A DNA stretch of 44,888 bases from Candidatus Alectryobacillus merdavium (GTDB taxonomy: Bacteria > Bacillota_I > Bacilli_A > RFN20 > CAG-826). The position numbers and the translations under genes are program-made. This document shows positions 25,199-33,103 of this stretch, in pieces. The DNA lies in NCBI GenBank assembly GCA_017694735.1, contig JADIMN010000100.1, forward strand, positions 1 to 44,888. Reading direction: 5' to 3'. The notes beneath the pieces were generated by a model. It was not told the DNA's origin. It was given only the letters and a program-made list of their open reading frames with translations, and did no database searches. Positions within the stretch are counted from its first letter, which is position 1. The number at the start of each line of letters is the position of its first letter.

Positions 25199-25927
25199 AT
25201 GAAAATTTTAATTAACGCTTTAAAAAATAAAAGAAAACTAATATTCTTCGATTTAGAAGGTACTCAGTTTAGTCAAGAAATAATTGCTATTGCTGCTATT
25301 AAAGTAACTTTAGATGCTAAATTTAATATTAAAAAGATTGATAAAAAGGGTTTCAAACAATATGTTAAGGCAAAAGATGAAGTTGGAACTTTTGTTAGTA
25401 AACTCACTCATATAACAGATAGTCAGCTTAAAAAAGAAGGAATAACTTTTGAAAAAGCAATTAATTTATTTAAATCTTATGTTGGTACAAATCCAGAAGA
25501 ATATACCTTTATTTGTTATGGAAATTATGATTTAAGATTATTTTTTAATACTTCTCATAAAAACGATAACTATGGGGAGAATTTTATTAAAATTATTTCA
25601 AAAAACTGCTTGGATTTTTCTAATTTTTCTTCAACATATATTAAGGATAATAAAGGAAATAAATGTTCGCTTATTGAAAGCATAGTAGCATTAAATGAAA
25701 CTCCACTAACAAACGAACATGATCCATTAGTAGATACTAAAAATTTAATTATTCTATTTAGTGCTTTTTTAAATAAAAAAGAAGAAGTCGCAAGAGAATA
25801 TAAAAAAGTTTTATTGAATTATGGGAAATATCAAAAACCAATAATTAATATACTTAAAAAATTAAGCGCAGGACAAAATGTTTCTCCACAAGATTTTGAT
25901 CAATATATAAACGATACTTTTATTTAG
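25199..25927 (+). CDS. DEDDh-family 3'-5' exonuclease
   Basis: A 242-residue protein with the DnaQ/RNase T-type exonuclease fold. Catalytic residues can be placed as Asp18 and Glu20 (FFDLEGT), Asp111 (CYGNYDLRLF), His174 and Asp179 (HDPLVDT, a DEDDh arrangement). It removes nucleotides from 3' ends of RNA or DNA; a KapD-like or oligoribonuclease-like role is possible but the substrate is not readable. Residues after about 195 form a lysine-rich C-terminal part of unknown role. It is a single plus-strand gene between minus-strand genes, divergent from gpsB, with no ribosome site. Its stop overlaps the nth stop by 8 bases. Confidence 0.85.
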   Translation: MKILINALKNKRKLIFFDLEGTQFSQEIIAIAAIKVTLDAKFNIKKIDKKGFKQYVKAKDEVGTFVSKLTHITDSQLKKEGITFEKAINLFKSYVGTNPEEYTFICYGNYDLRLFFNTSHKNDNYGENFIKIISKNCLDFSNFSSTYIKDNKGNKCSLIESIVALNETPLTNEHDPLVDTKNLIILFSAFLNKKEEVAREYKKVLLNYGKYQKPIINILKKLSAGQNVSPQDFDQYINDTFI

Positions 25928-26567
25928 TTTTTTTATAAAATTCACAAAGCTTAGATATTTTACATTCATCACATCTAGGTTTTTTTGCTGAACAAATATT
26001 TCTTCCAAATAGAATAATTTGATGATGAAGTCTTATAAAATCAAAGTTTTTGAAAAAATCTTTTAATTTCTTTTCTACGGTTAAAATATCATCGTTTTCC
26101 TCAGCAATTCCTAGTCTTTTTGCAATTCTATTAATGTGAGTATCTACAGGAAATTCTTGTTTATTAAATAATTCTACTAAAACGACATTCGCGGTTTTAT
26201 TTCCGACTCCAGGAAGCTTTACTAATTCATTTTTATCGTTTGGAACAATTCCGTTGTAATTATTTAATAAAGCTTTAGATATCTCAATAATGTTTTTACT
26301 TTTATTCTTATATAAACCCAAAAACTTTATATGCTTTTCAATTTCTTTTATATCTGCATTTGCAAGTTTATTTAACGAGTCAAATTTTTTAAATAAAGTC
26401 TCAGTTGCCTTATTTACAGAAACATCGGTTGTCTGAGCGCTGAGCATAACAGCAATTAATAGTTCATAATCTTTATTATAATTCAAAAAACACTTTGGAT
26501 TAGTAAATAGACTGTCTAAATAATCAACTATTTCTTTTGCTTTTAATTTATTTATTTCTTCACCCAT
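25920..26567 (-). CDS. nth: Endonuclease III (DNA glycosylase/AP lyase)
   Basis: The 215-residue base-excision-repair enzyme removes oxidised pyrimidines and cuts the AP site. The helix-hairpin-helix LPGVGNKTA holds catalytic Lys124, VDTH holds Asp142, and the C-terminal [4Fe-4S] loop has cysteines 192, 199, 202 and 208 (C-x6-C-x2-C-x5-C). It overlaps the end of dnaD by 16 bases; dnaD-nth is a conserved pair in Bacilli. The cluster would be supplied by the SUF system. It ends convergent to the exonuclease gene. Confidence 0.97.
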   Translation of the reverse strand: MGEEINKLKAKEIVDYLDSLFTNPKCFLNYNKDYELLIAVMLSAQTTDVSVNKATETLFKKFDSLNKLANADIKEIEKHIKFLGLYKNKSKNIIEISKALLNNYNGIVPNDKNELVKLPGVGNKTANVVLVELFNKQEFPVDTHINRIAKRLGIAEENDDILTVEKKLKDFFKNFDFIRLHHQIILFGRNICSAKKPRCDECKISKLCEFYKKTK

Positions 26568-27205
26568 GGTGTATTGATAATTTTTATAGCTTCTTCAATG
26601 TCTTGCTTGCTCATGTTTGTTGTTGAAAAAGAATATCCCTCTTCATCAACATCACGAGAAATTTTTGATTTTCTTAAATTTATTTCTATATTTCTTAAAG
26701 TTAGTTTTTTATCTTGTTGTGCTTTTTTAAGAGCGTATGAAACCTCTTCGCAAGAGTATCCTTCTTTTAGCCAATCATCAATTTTTGCTAATTCTAAAGG
26801 AGCTAAATTTCTTTTTAATGCTAAACTAAACATTTCATATAATTGCTCTACTTTTTTATTATCTTCAGCAGACTTTATGAACTCATTACCTAAAATAGTT
26901 TTAGTTAATTCTCTATATAAAATTCTATTTAGATTTTCTAATGATGTTTGAAGTTTATTTTCATCTTTATCAACTGAAGCAAAAGTTAAGTAATTTTTTT
27001 CTACTAAAGAACACATTATTTCATCAATTTCGTCAGAAGATAAATTCATTTTTAAAGATAATAAATCAGCGGTAATCAATTCATTACCATTATTAAGTAA
27101 ATTATTAATTAGTAAAAGAACAACGAGTTCTTTCTCGCTAATTTTTAATCTTTTGTAGTTATTTAATAGTAAACTATTAAAATCAATGCTGCTTAACTTT
27201 TTCAT
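26552..27205 (-). CDS. dnaD: DnaD-type replication initiation protein
   Basis: The 217-residue protein has an N-terminal winged-helix part (about 1-80) and a C-terminal DnaB_2/DnaD domain with WLKEGYSCEEVSYALKKA (145-162), the family's most conserved stretch. It helps load the replicative helicase at oriC and at restarts in Firmicutes. Adjacency to nth matches B. subtilis. There is no ribosome site before the ATG; a TATAAT box lies 8 bases upstream, so a leaderless transcript is likely. It could also be read from the cca promoter, 20 bases beyond the cca stop. Confidence 0.88.
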   Translation of the reverse strand: MKKLSSIDFNSLLLNNYKRLKISEKELVVLLLINNLLNNGNELITADLLSLKMNLSSDEIDEIMCSLVEKNYLTFASVDKDENKLQTSLENLNRILYRELTKTILGNEFIKSAEDNKKVEQLYEMFSLALKRNLAPLELAKIDDWLKEGYSCEEVSYALKKAQQDKKLTLRNIEINLRKSKISRDVDEEGYSFSTTNMSKQDIEEAIKIINTPWVKK

Positions 27206-27213
27206 AGGTTTAT

Positions 27214-27219
27214 ATTATA
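27214..27219 (-). promoter_or_regulatory. -10 box for dnaD, giving a near-leaderless mRNA
   Basis: TATAAT on the minus strand with only 8 bases to the dnaD ATG. TGGAAA at 17 bases upstream (27237-27242) matches the -35 consensus at 4 of 6. The ATG has no Shine-Dalgarno. Confidence 0.5.
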
Positions 27220-27225
27220 TTTATT

Positions 27226-27849
27226 TTATATAAATTTTTCCATCTTTTTCAACTCACTTTTAACTTTTTCAGGATTTAATTTTTTAATTAAATCTTGATT
27301 TTGTAAAATTACTTTTTCTAAATTAATTTCATAAGCAAATCCATATTCTTTTTTAAATCTTTCTGCCCTTAGAATTCTTAATGGATCTTCATTAATTCTT
27401 ATATATGGATCACCGATAGTTCTAATTATTTTATTATTTAAATCCTTTACTCCATTATAAGGATCAATTATTTTATAATCTTTATTTATATATATACAAT
27501 TTATTGTAAAATCTCTTCTTTTAGCATCGGTATAAATATCTCTTACAAATATGATTTTTTGAGGATGTCGAGAATCACTATAATCAGATTCATATCTCAT
27601 AGATACAAATTCAAAAGTTTTATTTTCATATTTAACTTTTACAACACCATATTTAATAAAAGATAAGTCCAATTTAAAATCTTTAAGTATCTCTACGCTT
27701 TCTTCTGGAAAAGCATCTGTTACAAAATCATAATCATTAATTTCTCTTTCAAGTAAAAAATCTCTTGAAGCAGATCCAATCATAAACAAGTTATGGTCTT
27801 TTTTACAAAATATTTCTGCAAAATAATCAAAAAATGAATTCTTTTTCAT
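27226..27849 (-). CDS. Short CCA-adding enzyme / poly(A) polymerase-type nucleotidyltransferase
   Basis: The 207-residue protein covers the class II nucleotidyltransferase head: MIGSASRDFLL (motif GGxxRD, here GSASRD), NDYDFVTD with metal ligands Asp39 and Asp41, RRDFTINCIY (111-120), DPYNGVKDL and EDPLRILRAERF. It stops soon after the ATP/CTP-selecting region, so the body and tail domains of a normal CCA enzyme (about 390-400 residues) are missing. Either this is a minimal CCA enzyme or one that adds a subset of bases or poly(A). ATG 27849 is chosen over a TTG five codons upstream. It has no ribosome site; TATAAT is 6 bases before it. Confidence 0.82.
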   Translation of the reverse strand: MKKNSFFDYFAEIFCKKDHNLFMIGSASRDFLLEREINDYDFVTDAFPEESVEILKDFKLDLSFIKYGVVKVKYENKTFEFVSMRYESDYSDSRHPQKIIFVRDIYTDAKRRDFTINCIYINKDYKIIDPYNGVKDLNNKIIRTIGDPYIRINEDPLRILRAERFKKEYGFAYEINLEKVILQNQDLIKKLNPEKVKSELKKMEKFI

Positions 27850-27855
27850 AAAAAT

Positions 27856-27861
27856 ATTATA
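27856..27861 (-). promoter_or_regulatory. -10 box fused to the HU terminator, driving a leaderless cca-type gene
   Basis: TATAAT on the minus strand, immediately after the T run of the HU terminator and 6 bases before the ATG at 27849. The -35 position falls inside the terminator stem (GTGCGA, a poor match). Transcription would start at or next to the ATG. Confidence 0.5.
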
Positions 27862-27862
27862 C

Positions 27863-27890
27863 AAAAAAGAAGTGCATATCGCACTTCTTT
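27863..27890 (-). terminator. Intrinsic terminator of the HU gene
   Basis: AAAGAAGTGC (27866-27875) pairs perfectly with GCACTTCTTT (27881-27890) around a 5-base loop, with a T run on the minus strand right after. It lies 23 bases past the HU stop. Confidence 0.9.
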
Positions 27891-27912
27891 ATGCTCGCTT
27901 TATTTAATTAGA

Positions 27913-28182
27913 TTATAATCTTTCTTTTAAAGACTTAGCTGTTTTAAATCTAACAACTTTCTTTGCAGGAATGACAATTTCTTCAGTAGTGCCTGGTTTT
28001 ACACCACGTCTTTCAGCTCTTTCTTTGACTTCAAAAATACCAAATCCTGGAACTTTAACAACATCACCTTTTAATAATGCATCACCAATAACTGCAAAAG
28101 TTTCATCTAAAACTTTACCAGTTTCTTTTACGCTTAAATCTAATTTTTCAGCTAAAGCATTAGCTAATTCTTGTTTATTCAT
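27913..28182 (-). CDS. HU family DNA-binding protein
   Basis: The 89-residue nucleoid protein begins MNKQELANALAEKL and carries the HU arm region GFGIFEVKERAERRG with KPGTTEEIVIPA, then VVRFKTAKSLKERL. It binds and bends DNA non-specifically as a dimer. ATG 28182 is preferred because AAGGAG lies 9 bases upstream; the reading frame stays open for 18 codons before that without a good start. It has its own promoter (TTGATT-N17-TATAAT) and a strong terminator, so it is a single-gene unit, as is usual for HU. Confidence 0.95.
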   Translation of the reverse strand: MNKQELANALAEKLDLSVKETGKVLDETFAVIGDALLKGDVVKVPGFGIFEVKERAERRGVKPGTTEEIVIPAKKVVRFKTAKSLKERL

Positions 28183-28207
28183 ATTTAAACTCCTTTTGTT
28201 AAAAAAT

Positions 28208-28236
28208 ATTATATCTTTTTTAGTCAAAAAAATCAA
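28208..28236 (-). promoter_or_regulatory. Promoter of the HU gene
   Basis: On the minus strand TTGATT (28231-28236) and a perfect TATAAT (28208-28213) are 17 bases apart, 25 bases before the HU ATG. This is one of the best promoter matches in the window. Confidence 0.75.
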
Positions 28237-28279
28237 ATAATATTGATATAAACGAAGTTTAGAGAATTTTTAAGTGTTA

Positions 28280-28312
28280 AATTATTTAATAATTTAAGCT
28301 AATTAAATAATT
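28280..28312 (-). repeat. AT-only inverted repeat after gpsA
   Basis: AATTATTTAAT (28280-28290) and ATTAAATAATT (28302-28312) form an 11-bp perfect stem with an 11-base loop, just past the gpsA stop. It may be a weak terminator ending the suf-to-gpsA unit, although no clean T run follows on the minus strand. Confidence 0.45.
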
Positions 28313-28316
28313 AAAA

Positions 28317-29318
28317 TTATTCATTTTCAACCTTTAAAGGTCTAAGCATCAAAGAGTCAACTTCTTCACTTATAGAACGATTTAAATATATAACATTATA
28401 CAAACTATCAATAATTGGAGTTTGTAAATTATTCTTTTTTGAAATATCATGAATAACTTTTATAGTTTTTATACCTTCAATTGTTTGATTTTCTAAAAGA
28501 GAGTTTTCACTTGAAAAAGACTTTTTTGCAAGATTATAACCAAACATGAAATTTCTTGATGTTGTGCTAGTACATGTTAAAAGTAAATCGCCAATTCCGG
28601 ATAAACCATAAAATGTGTGTTCTTTTGCTCCAAAAAATAGTCCAAATTTTATAATTTCGTTTAATCCTCTTGTAATTAACGCGCTTCTTGCGTTATCTCC
28701 ATAATTTAGCCCACTTAAAATGCCACTTCCAATAGCAATCGCGTTTTTATAACTTGAAGAAATCTCACAACCAATAAGATCATCTGAAGTATATACTCTA
28801 AAATATTGATTTGAAAATAATTTTTGTACTTTTAAGGCAATTTCATTATTTAAAGAAACAGCAGTAACACAAGTTAAATCTTTTTTTACAACTTCAATTG
28901 CAAAACTTGGTCCAACTAAAGATGTAAATGATAATAAATTATCTTTTAATTCATTATTTATAAATGAAGAAACAGTTAGATTATTTTCTCCAATAAAACC
29001 CTTTATAACATTGATAATATGAATTTTTTTACTACCAATAATTTTTTTAATTTCAGAAATATAGTTTGGTAGAGAATCACTTTTTACAGCCAATAATAAT
29101 ATATCTGAAAACATTAACAAATCTTTTATTGAACTAGTCGCACTAACTAATGAAGAAAATTTAATATCAATATTTCTAGAATTTGTATGAAGAGTATTTA
29201 TTTCATTAACTTTATCAACATTTTTAGAATATAGAAGACTACTTTTACCATTATCAGATAAAACATTTGCAAGAGCACTGGCCCATGCTCCGCTTCCAAG
29301 AATAGAAACTTTACTCAT
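28317..29318 (-). CDS. gpsA: NAD(P)-dependent glycerol-3-phosphate dehydrogenase
   Basis: The 333-residue enzyme reduces dihydroxyacetone phosphate to sn-glycerol-3-phosphate for phospholipid synthesis. ILGSGAWASALA (6-17) is the dinucleotide loop, LVGPSFAIEV and SSYKNAIAIGSGI (catalytic Lys region) follow, and GLSGIGDLLLTCTS and SRNFMFGYNLA are further signatures. It lies one base after der; the cmk-der-gpsA order, with HU next, is the same as in B. subtilis. It ends the long minus-strand unit; a weak AT-only hairpin follows. Confidence 0.96.
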   Translation of the reverse strand: MSKVSILGSGAWASALANVLSDNGKSSLLYSKNVDKVNEINTLHTNSRNIDIKFSSLVSATSSIKDLLMFSDILLLAVKSDSLPNYISEIKKIIGSKKIHIINVIKGFIGENNLTVSSFINNELKDNLLSFTSLVGPSFAIEVVKKDLTCVTAVSLNNEIALKVQKLFSNQYFRVYTSDDLIGCEISSSYKNAIAIGSGILSGLNYGDNARSALITRGLNEIIKFGLFFGAKEHTFYGLSGIGDLLLTCTSTTSRNFMFGYNLAKKSFSSENSLLENQTIEGIKTIKVIHDISKKNNLQTPIIDSLYNVIYLNRSISEEVDSLMLRPLKVENE

Positions 29319-29319
29319 T

Positions 29320-30639
29320 TTATTTTTTCCTTAACACAAAATCAATCGGAGTTCCGTCTAAGTTAAAAGAATCTCTTAGCCTATTTTCCAAATATCTTTG
29401 ATATGAAAAATGCATAAAGGATGGATTATTTACAAATAAAGCAAATTTTGGAGGCATAATTCCAACTTGTTGGACATAAGTAATTTTTAATCTTCCTCCA
29501 TTAAAATCAGGTGCTTCATTCATCATTTGAGCATCTCTAATAACTTTATTTAATAAGGAAGTTGATATTTTAGTCTTATAAGCTTCATTAACAGTATTTA
29601 AAAGTTCAAAAATTTTATCAACTCTTGATCCAGTTAATGCAGAAACATAAATTATTGGAGCATATGGTACAAACTTTAGTTCTTTTCTTAAATGTTTTGT
29701 AAATTCATCGACAGTATTTTGCTCTTTTTTTACTAAATCCCATTTATTAACAACAATAATTACAGCTTTTTTCTTTTCAAAAGCGTAACTTAAAACATGC
29801 TTATCTTGTTCTACTAAACCTCTATTTCCATCGATTACTAACAAGCAAATATTACTATCTTCAATAGCTCTCATCGCTCTTAAAAGAGCGTATTTATCAA
29901 TATTTTCATATATTTGTCCGCTTTTTTTAATACCAGCAGTATCAATTGCTAAGTATTCTTTATTATCAACAAAAAATGAACTATTTATACAATCTCGTGT
30001 AGTGCCTTCAATATTTGAAACTATACTTCTCTCGCTTTTTATTAATTTATTTAATAAACTAGATTTTCCAACATTAGGTCGACCAATAATAGAAAAAACA
30101 ATTCTTTCCGTATCTAAATCAACTTCACTTTCATTATTTTCTTTTGGAAAATATTCGACTACTTTATCTAATAAATCACCTATTCCAATTCCATGAATTC
30201 CAGAAACAGGAATAATATCTTTAAAACCTAAAGCATAAAACTCGTTAATATTATATATTTGTTCACCAGAATCAATCTTATTTACGGCCAAAATAACAGG
30301 TTTTTGCGACTTAAATAACAATTTTGCAATATATTTATCATCTGTATTTAAACCAACTTTACCATCAACTACAAAAACAATTACATCTGCTTCTTTAATA
30401 GCAATTTGTGCTTGAACTCGAATTTGTTCTTGAAAAGGTTTTTTATCCAGTTCAATTCCACCAGTATCAATAATAGAAAAATCCACACCTAGCCAAGATG
30501 TGTTTTCATATATTCTATCTCTAGTTACTCCAGGTTCATTATCAATGATAGAAATCTTTTTTCCAACAATTCTATTAAAAATAGAAGACTTTCCAACATT
30601 AGGAGAACCAATAAGAGCTACAGTAAATTTATTGCTCAT
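29320..30639 (-). CDS. der: Ribosome-assembly GTPase Der (EngA)
   Basis: The 439-residue protein has two GTPase domains in tandem, unique to this family: first P-loop GSPNVGKSS (11-19) and second GRPNVGKSS (near 187), each with DTAG/DTGG and NKxD motifs (AVNKID, VVNKWD), and a C-terminal KH-like domain that ends in PIDFVLRKK. It acts in 50S subunit assembly. It overlaps cmk by 11 bases. Confidence 0.97.
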   Translation of the reverse strand: MSNKFTVALIGSPNVGKSSIFNRIVGKKISIIDNEPGVTRDRIYENTSWLGVDFSIIDTGGIELDKKPFQEQIRVQAQIAIKEADVIVFVVDGKVGLNTDDKYIAKLLFKSQKPVILAVNKIDSGEQIYNINEFYALGFKDIIPVSGIHGIGIGDLLDKVVEYFPKENNESEVDLDTERIVFSIIGRPNVGKSSLLNKLIKSERSIVSNIEGTTRDCINSSFFVDNKEYLAIDTAGIKKSGQIYENIDKYALLRAMRAIEDSNICLLVIDGNRGLVEQDKHVLSYAFEKKKAVIIVVNKWDLVKKEQNTVDEFTKHLRKELKFVPYAPIIYVSALTGSRVDKIFELLNTVNEAYKTKISTSLLNKVIRDAQMMNEAPDFNGGRLKITYVQQVGIMPPKFALFVNNPSFMHFSYQRYLENRLRDSFNLDGTPIDFVLRKK

Positions 30640-31312
30640 CTTCTATTAATCCTAATTTTTCTTTTATAAGAGAAGAAATCTTTTCTACTACTTCATTTTT
30701 ATTTAGATGAGTTGTATCTAATATAATAGCGTCATCAGCTGGTTTTAATGGAGCAAACGCTCTATGAGAATCAATATAATCTCTATTTCTTAAATCATTT
30801 AAAACATTATCAAAAGTTGAATCAATATTTTTTTCTACATTTTCTAAATGTCTTCTTTTTGCTCTTTCTTCAATTTCTGCAATTTGATAAATCTTTAAAT
30901 CCGCATTTGGAAGTACATAAGTGCCGATATCTCTACCATCCATGATAACACTATTTCCTTCAGCCATCTTACGTTGTAATTTAACCATTTCTAATCTTAT
31001 ATCTTTATATGAAGAAATATAAGAGACATTACTTGATACTTCAAATTCTCTAATTTTTTTGCTTACATCTTCCCCATTACAAAGTACGGTTCCGTTTTTA
31101 TTTAAAATAATATCAACTTTGCCAATAAGAGTACATGATTCATTTTCATCTTTAGGATTTAATTTTTCTTTTATAACTGCATAGGTAAAAGCTCTATACA
31201 TTGCACCAGTATCAATGTAAATAAGATTAAATTTTTTAGCTAATATTTTCGCAACAGAACTCTTCCCAGCAGCAGCAGGTCCGTCGATTGCAATTGAATA
31301 ATGTTTCTTCAT
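30629..31312 (-). CDS. cmk: Cytidylate kinase
   Basis: The 227-residue kinase phosphorylates CMP and dCMP. GPAAAGKSS (11-19) is the P-loop; DTGAMYRAFTYA, MDGRDIGTYVLP and NRDYIDSHRAFAPLKPADDAI follow as in the CMP kinase family. The ATG overlaps the stop of the upstream small membrane protein gene as ATGA, and the end overlaps der by 11 bases. Confidence 0.97.
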   Translation of the reverse strand: MKKHYSIAIDGPAAAGKSSVAKILAKKFNLIYIDTGAMYRAFTYAVIKEKLNPKDENESCTLIGKVDIILNKNGTVLCNGEDVSKKIREFEVSSNVSYISSYKDIRLEMVKLQRKMAEGNSVIMDGRDIGTYVLPNADLKIYQIAEIEERAKRRHLENVEKNIDSTFDNVLNDLRNRDYIDSHRAFAPLKPADDAIILDTTHLNKNEVVEKISSLIKEKLGLIEDEQ

Positions 31313-31599
31313 TTTTTAAAAATATATACTCCTAAAATAATAAGTATCGTTAATATTATAATAAATATTAGTGTCACTATAAAAAAATATTTAAAATATT
31401 TTTTCCTAAAATATCGACTAACTTCGTTTTGTTTGAGTGAAATCTCTGTTGGAACAATTTTATTATTTTCATCAACTGTTACACTATTTGCTAAATAATT
31501 AAGGTGTTTCAAATTAGTTTCCTCACTTATAGAAACCAAATTATTCATTTTTTTGATATTTGATCGATATTTTTTAAATTTTTTAAGACGACAATCCAT
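31309..31599 (-). CDS. Small single-pass membrane protein of unknown function
   Basis: I do not recognise this 96-residue protein. The first 30 residues are basic (CRLKKFKKYRSNIKK), the middle contains NSVTVDENNKIVPTEISLKQ, and residues 71-93 form one strongly hydrophobic helix after a RKKYFKYF stretch, ending IFKK. Positive charges before the helix suggest that the N-terminal part stays in the cytoplasm. It is 3 bases after the parA stop and shares an ATGA overlap with cmk, so it is clearly within the operon and translated. ParB, the usual neighbour of ParA, is not here; this protein bears no resemblance to ParB. Confidence 0.75.
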   Translation of the reverse strand: MDCRLKKFKKYRSNIKKMNNLVSISEETNLKHLNYLANSVTVDENNKIVPTEISLKQNEVSRYFRKKYFKYFFIVTLIFIIILTILIILGVYIFKK

Positions 31600-31602
31600 A
31601 AA

Positions 31603-32367
31603 TTATTTTATTCTTTCTCGATCTAATAATTCTCTTGCGGCTTGAATGTACATCACACTGCCAACAGAATTAGGTCTAAAAAGTAGAGTTGGTATCCCTT
31701 TTGCTTGTGATTCAGGAATAGAAATATTACGTGGAATAACCGTAACAAAGACATAATCTTTAAATTGACTTCTTAGTTCGCTAGCAATTTCAACACTGAG
31801 TCTATTTCTTGAATCATACATTGAAATAATAAAACCTAGAATTTCAATTTGAGGATTCCACTCATTTTTAATATTTCTAATAGTTGCTAGAATTTGAGTT
31901 ACGCCTTCTAAAGCAAAAAATTCACATTGTACTGGAATTAATACTTTATGAGCAGCAGCTAGTGCATTTTTATTTAAAAATCCTAAAGAAGGAGGGCAAT
32001 CAATTAAAATAAAATCATATTTTCCTTCAATATTTTTTAATGCATTTCTTAAAATAAAATGAGGTTCAGGATTATTTAATTTAGAGCTATCAATAAGTGC
32101 TAAACTTAAGTCGCTTGGAATTACATCACAACCATTCATCACTGTTTTTTTAATAACTCTTTTAATATTTGAATCTGAAACTAAAACATCGCTAATACTT
32201 TTATTAAATTTATCAATTCCTAGTGCTCTTGTACAATTGCCTTGAGGATCTAAATCAACGAGTAAAACTTTCTTGCCTAATTTTGCAAGACTAGTACCAA
32301 TATTAATAGTTGTGGTTGTTTTTCCAACACCACCTTTTTGATTAGAAATTGCTATTATTCTACACAT
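31603..32367 (-). CDS. ParA/Soj-family chromosome-partition ATPase
   Basis: The 254-residue ATPase has the deviant Walker A KGGVGKTTT (11-19), DLDPQGNCTRALG, and DCPPSLGFLNKNAL. Soj/ParA binds DNA when ATP-bound and works with ParB/parS in segregation and control of initiation. The mnmG-rsmG-parA order is the classical set near oriC of Firmicutes, but parB does not follow; instead there is a small membrane protein and cmk. There is no ribosome site before the ATG (TTTAATGT), and a TATAAT lies 7 bases upstream, across the rsmG stop. Confidence 0.92.
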   Translation of the reverse strand: MCRIIAISNQKGGVGKTTTTINIGTSLAKLGKKVLLVDLDPQGNCTRALGIDKFNKSISDVLVSDSNIKRVIKKTVMNGCDVIPSDLSLALIDSSKLNNPEPHFILRNALKNIEGKYDFILIDCPPSLGFLNKNALAAAHKVLIPVQCEFFALEGVTQILATIRNIKNEWNPQIEILGFIISMYDSRNRLSVEIASELRSQFKDYVFVTVIPRNISIPESQAKGIPTLLFRPNSVGSVMYIQAARELLDRERIK

Positions 32368-32374
32368 ACATTAA

Positions 32375-32380
32375 ATTATA
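32375..32380 (-). promoter_or_regulatory. -10-like box across the rsmG stop, 7 bases before parA
   Basis: TATAAT on the minus strand with 7 bases to the parA ATG, which lacks a Shine-Dalgarno. A hexamer TTCAAT lies 17 bases upstream (3 of 6). It could give a leaderless parA transcript inside the larger unit, or be chance in AT-rich DNA. Confidence 0.4.
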
Positions 32381-33092
32381 AATGTTTTGACTTAATTATT
32401 GAATAATTACGAGGGTAAATCTTTTTAGTTTTTTTATTTTTCTTAATTAATAAAATATTTCTTAAATTTTCTTTATTATCATCTAAGTAATAAATGTCGT
32501 CTTTAAATATTTCGCAATTAAGAATTTTTAAAGCATTAATTGAATCTTTAATTTCAGTTTCACTTTTTCTAGACTTATATGCAATTAAGTTTCCACCTAC
32601 TTTAATAAAAGGTATTGATAATTCAAGTAAGATATTTAATTGAGTAACAGCTCTTGATACAACACAATCAAAAAATTCCCTAAAATCATCACTAAGATTT
32701 TCACTTCTTTCGTTAATAACAAAAATATCATTTAATTCTAATTTATTTATTAAACTCTCTAGAAATTTACATTTTTTAAGTGTTGGTTCTACCAAATACA
32801 TTTTACATGAAGGGAAAAATATTTTAATTATAACGCCAGGAAAACCGGCTCCGCTTCCTAAATCCATAACAACTTTATTATTAAAATCATAGGTTTTTGC
32901 ACTAATTATTGAGTCATAAAAATGTTTTAAAATTATATCTTCATCATTAATAATTGAAGTTAAATTATACTTCTCGTTTTCTTCTTTTAAAAAATCTTTA
33001 TAAATACTTAATTTATTAATTACATAATCAAAATCGATATTTTTAAGAATATCAATTTCTTTTATTTTAGAAACAAAAGTTGAAAAATCCAT
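32376..33092 (-). CDS. rsmG: 16S rRNA (guanine-N7) methyltransferase RsmG (GidB)
   Basis: The 238-residue SAM-dependent enzyme methylates G527 (E. coli numbering) of 16S rRNA. YNLTSIIND and ILKHFYDSI precede the SAM loop MDLGSGAGFPG (76-86); LVEPTLKKCKFL and CVVSRAVTQLNILLEL follow. AGAGGT precedes the ATG. It follows mnmG by 11 bases, a nearly universal gidA-gidB pairing near oriC. Confidence 0.96.
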   Translation of the reverse strand: MDFSTFVSKIKEIDILKNIDFDYVINKLSIYKDFLKEENEKYNLTSIINDEDIILKHFYDSIISAKTYDFNNKVVMDLGSGAGFPGVIIKIFFPSCKMYLVEPTLKKCKFLESLINKLELNDIFVINERSENLSDDFREFFDCVVSRAVTQLNILLELSIPFIKVGGNLIAYKSRKSETEIKDSINALKILNCEIFKDDIYYLDDNKENLRNILLIKKNKKTKKIYPRNYSIIKSKHL

Positions 33093-33103
33093 GCAAAAAC
33101 CTC

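Noticed and set aside
31300..33100. parS-like sites near parA
   Set aside because: No sequence close to the 16-base parS palindrome was noticed around the parA region.
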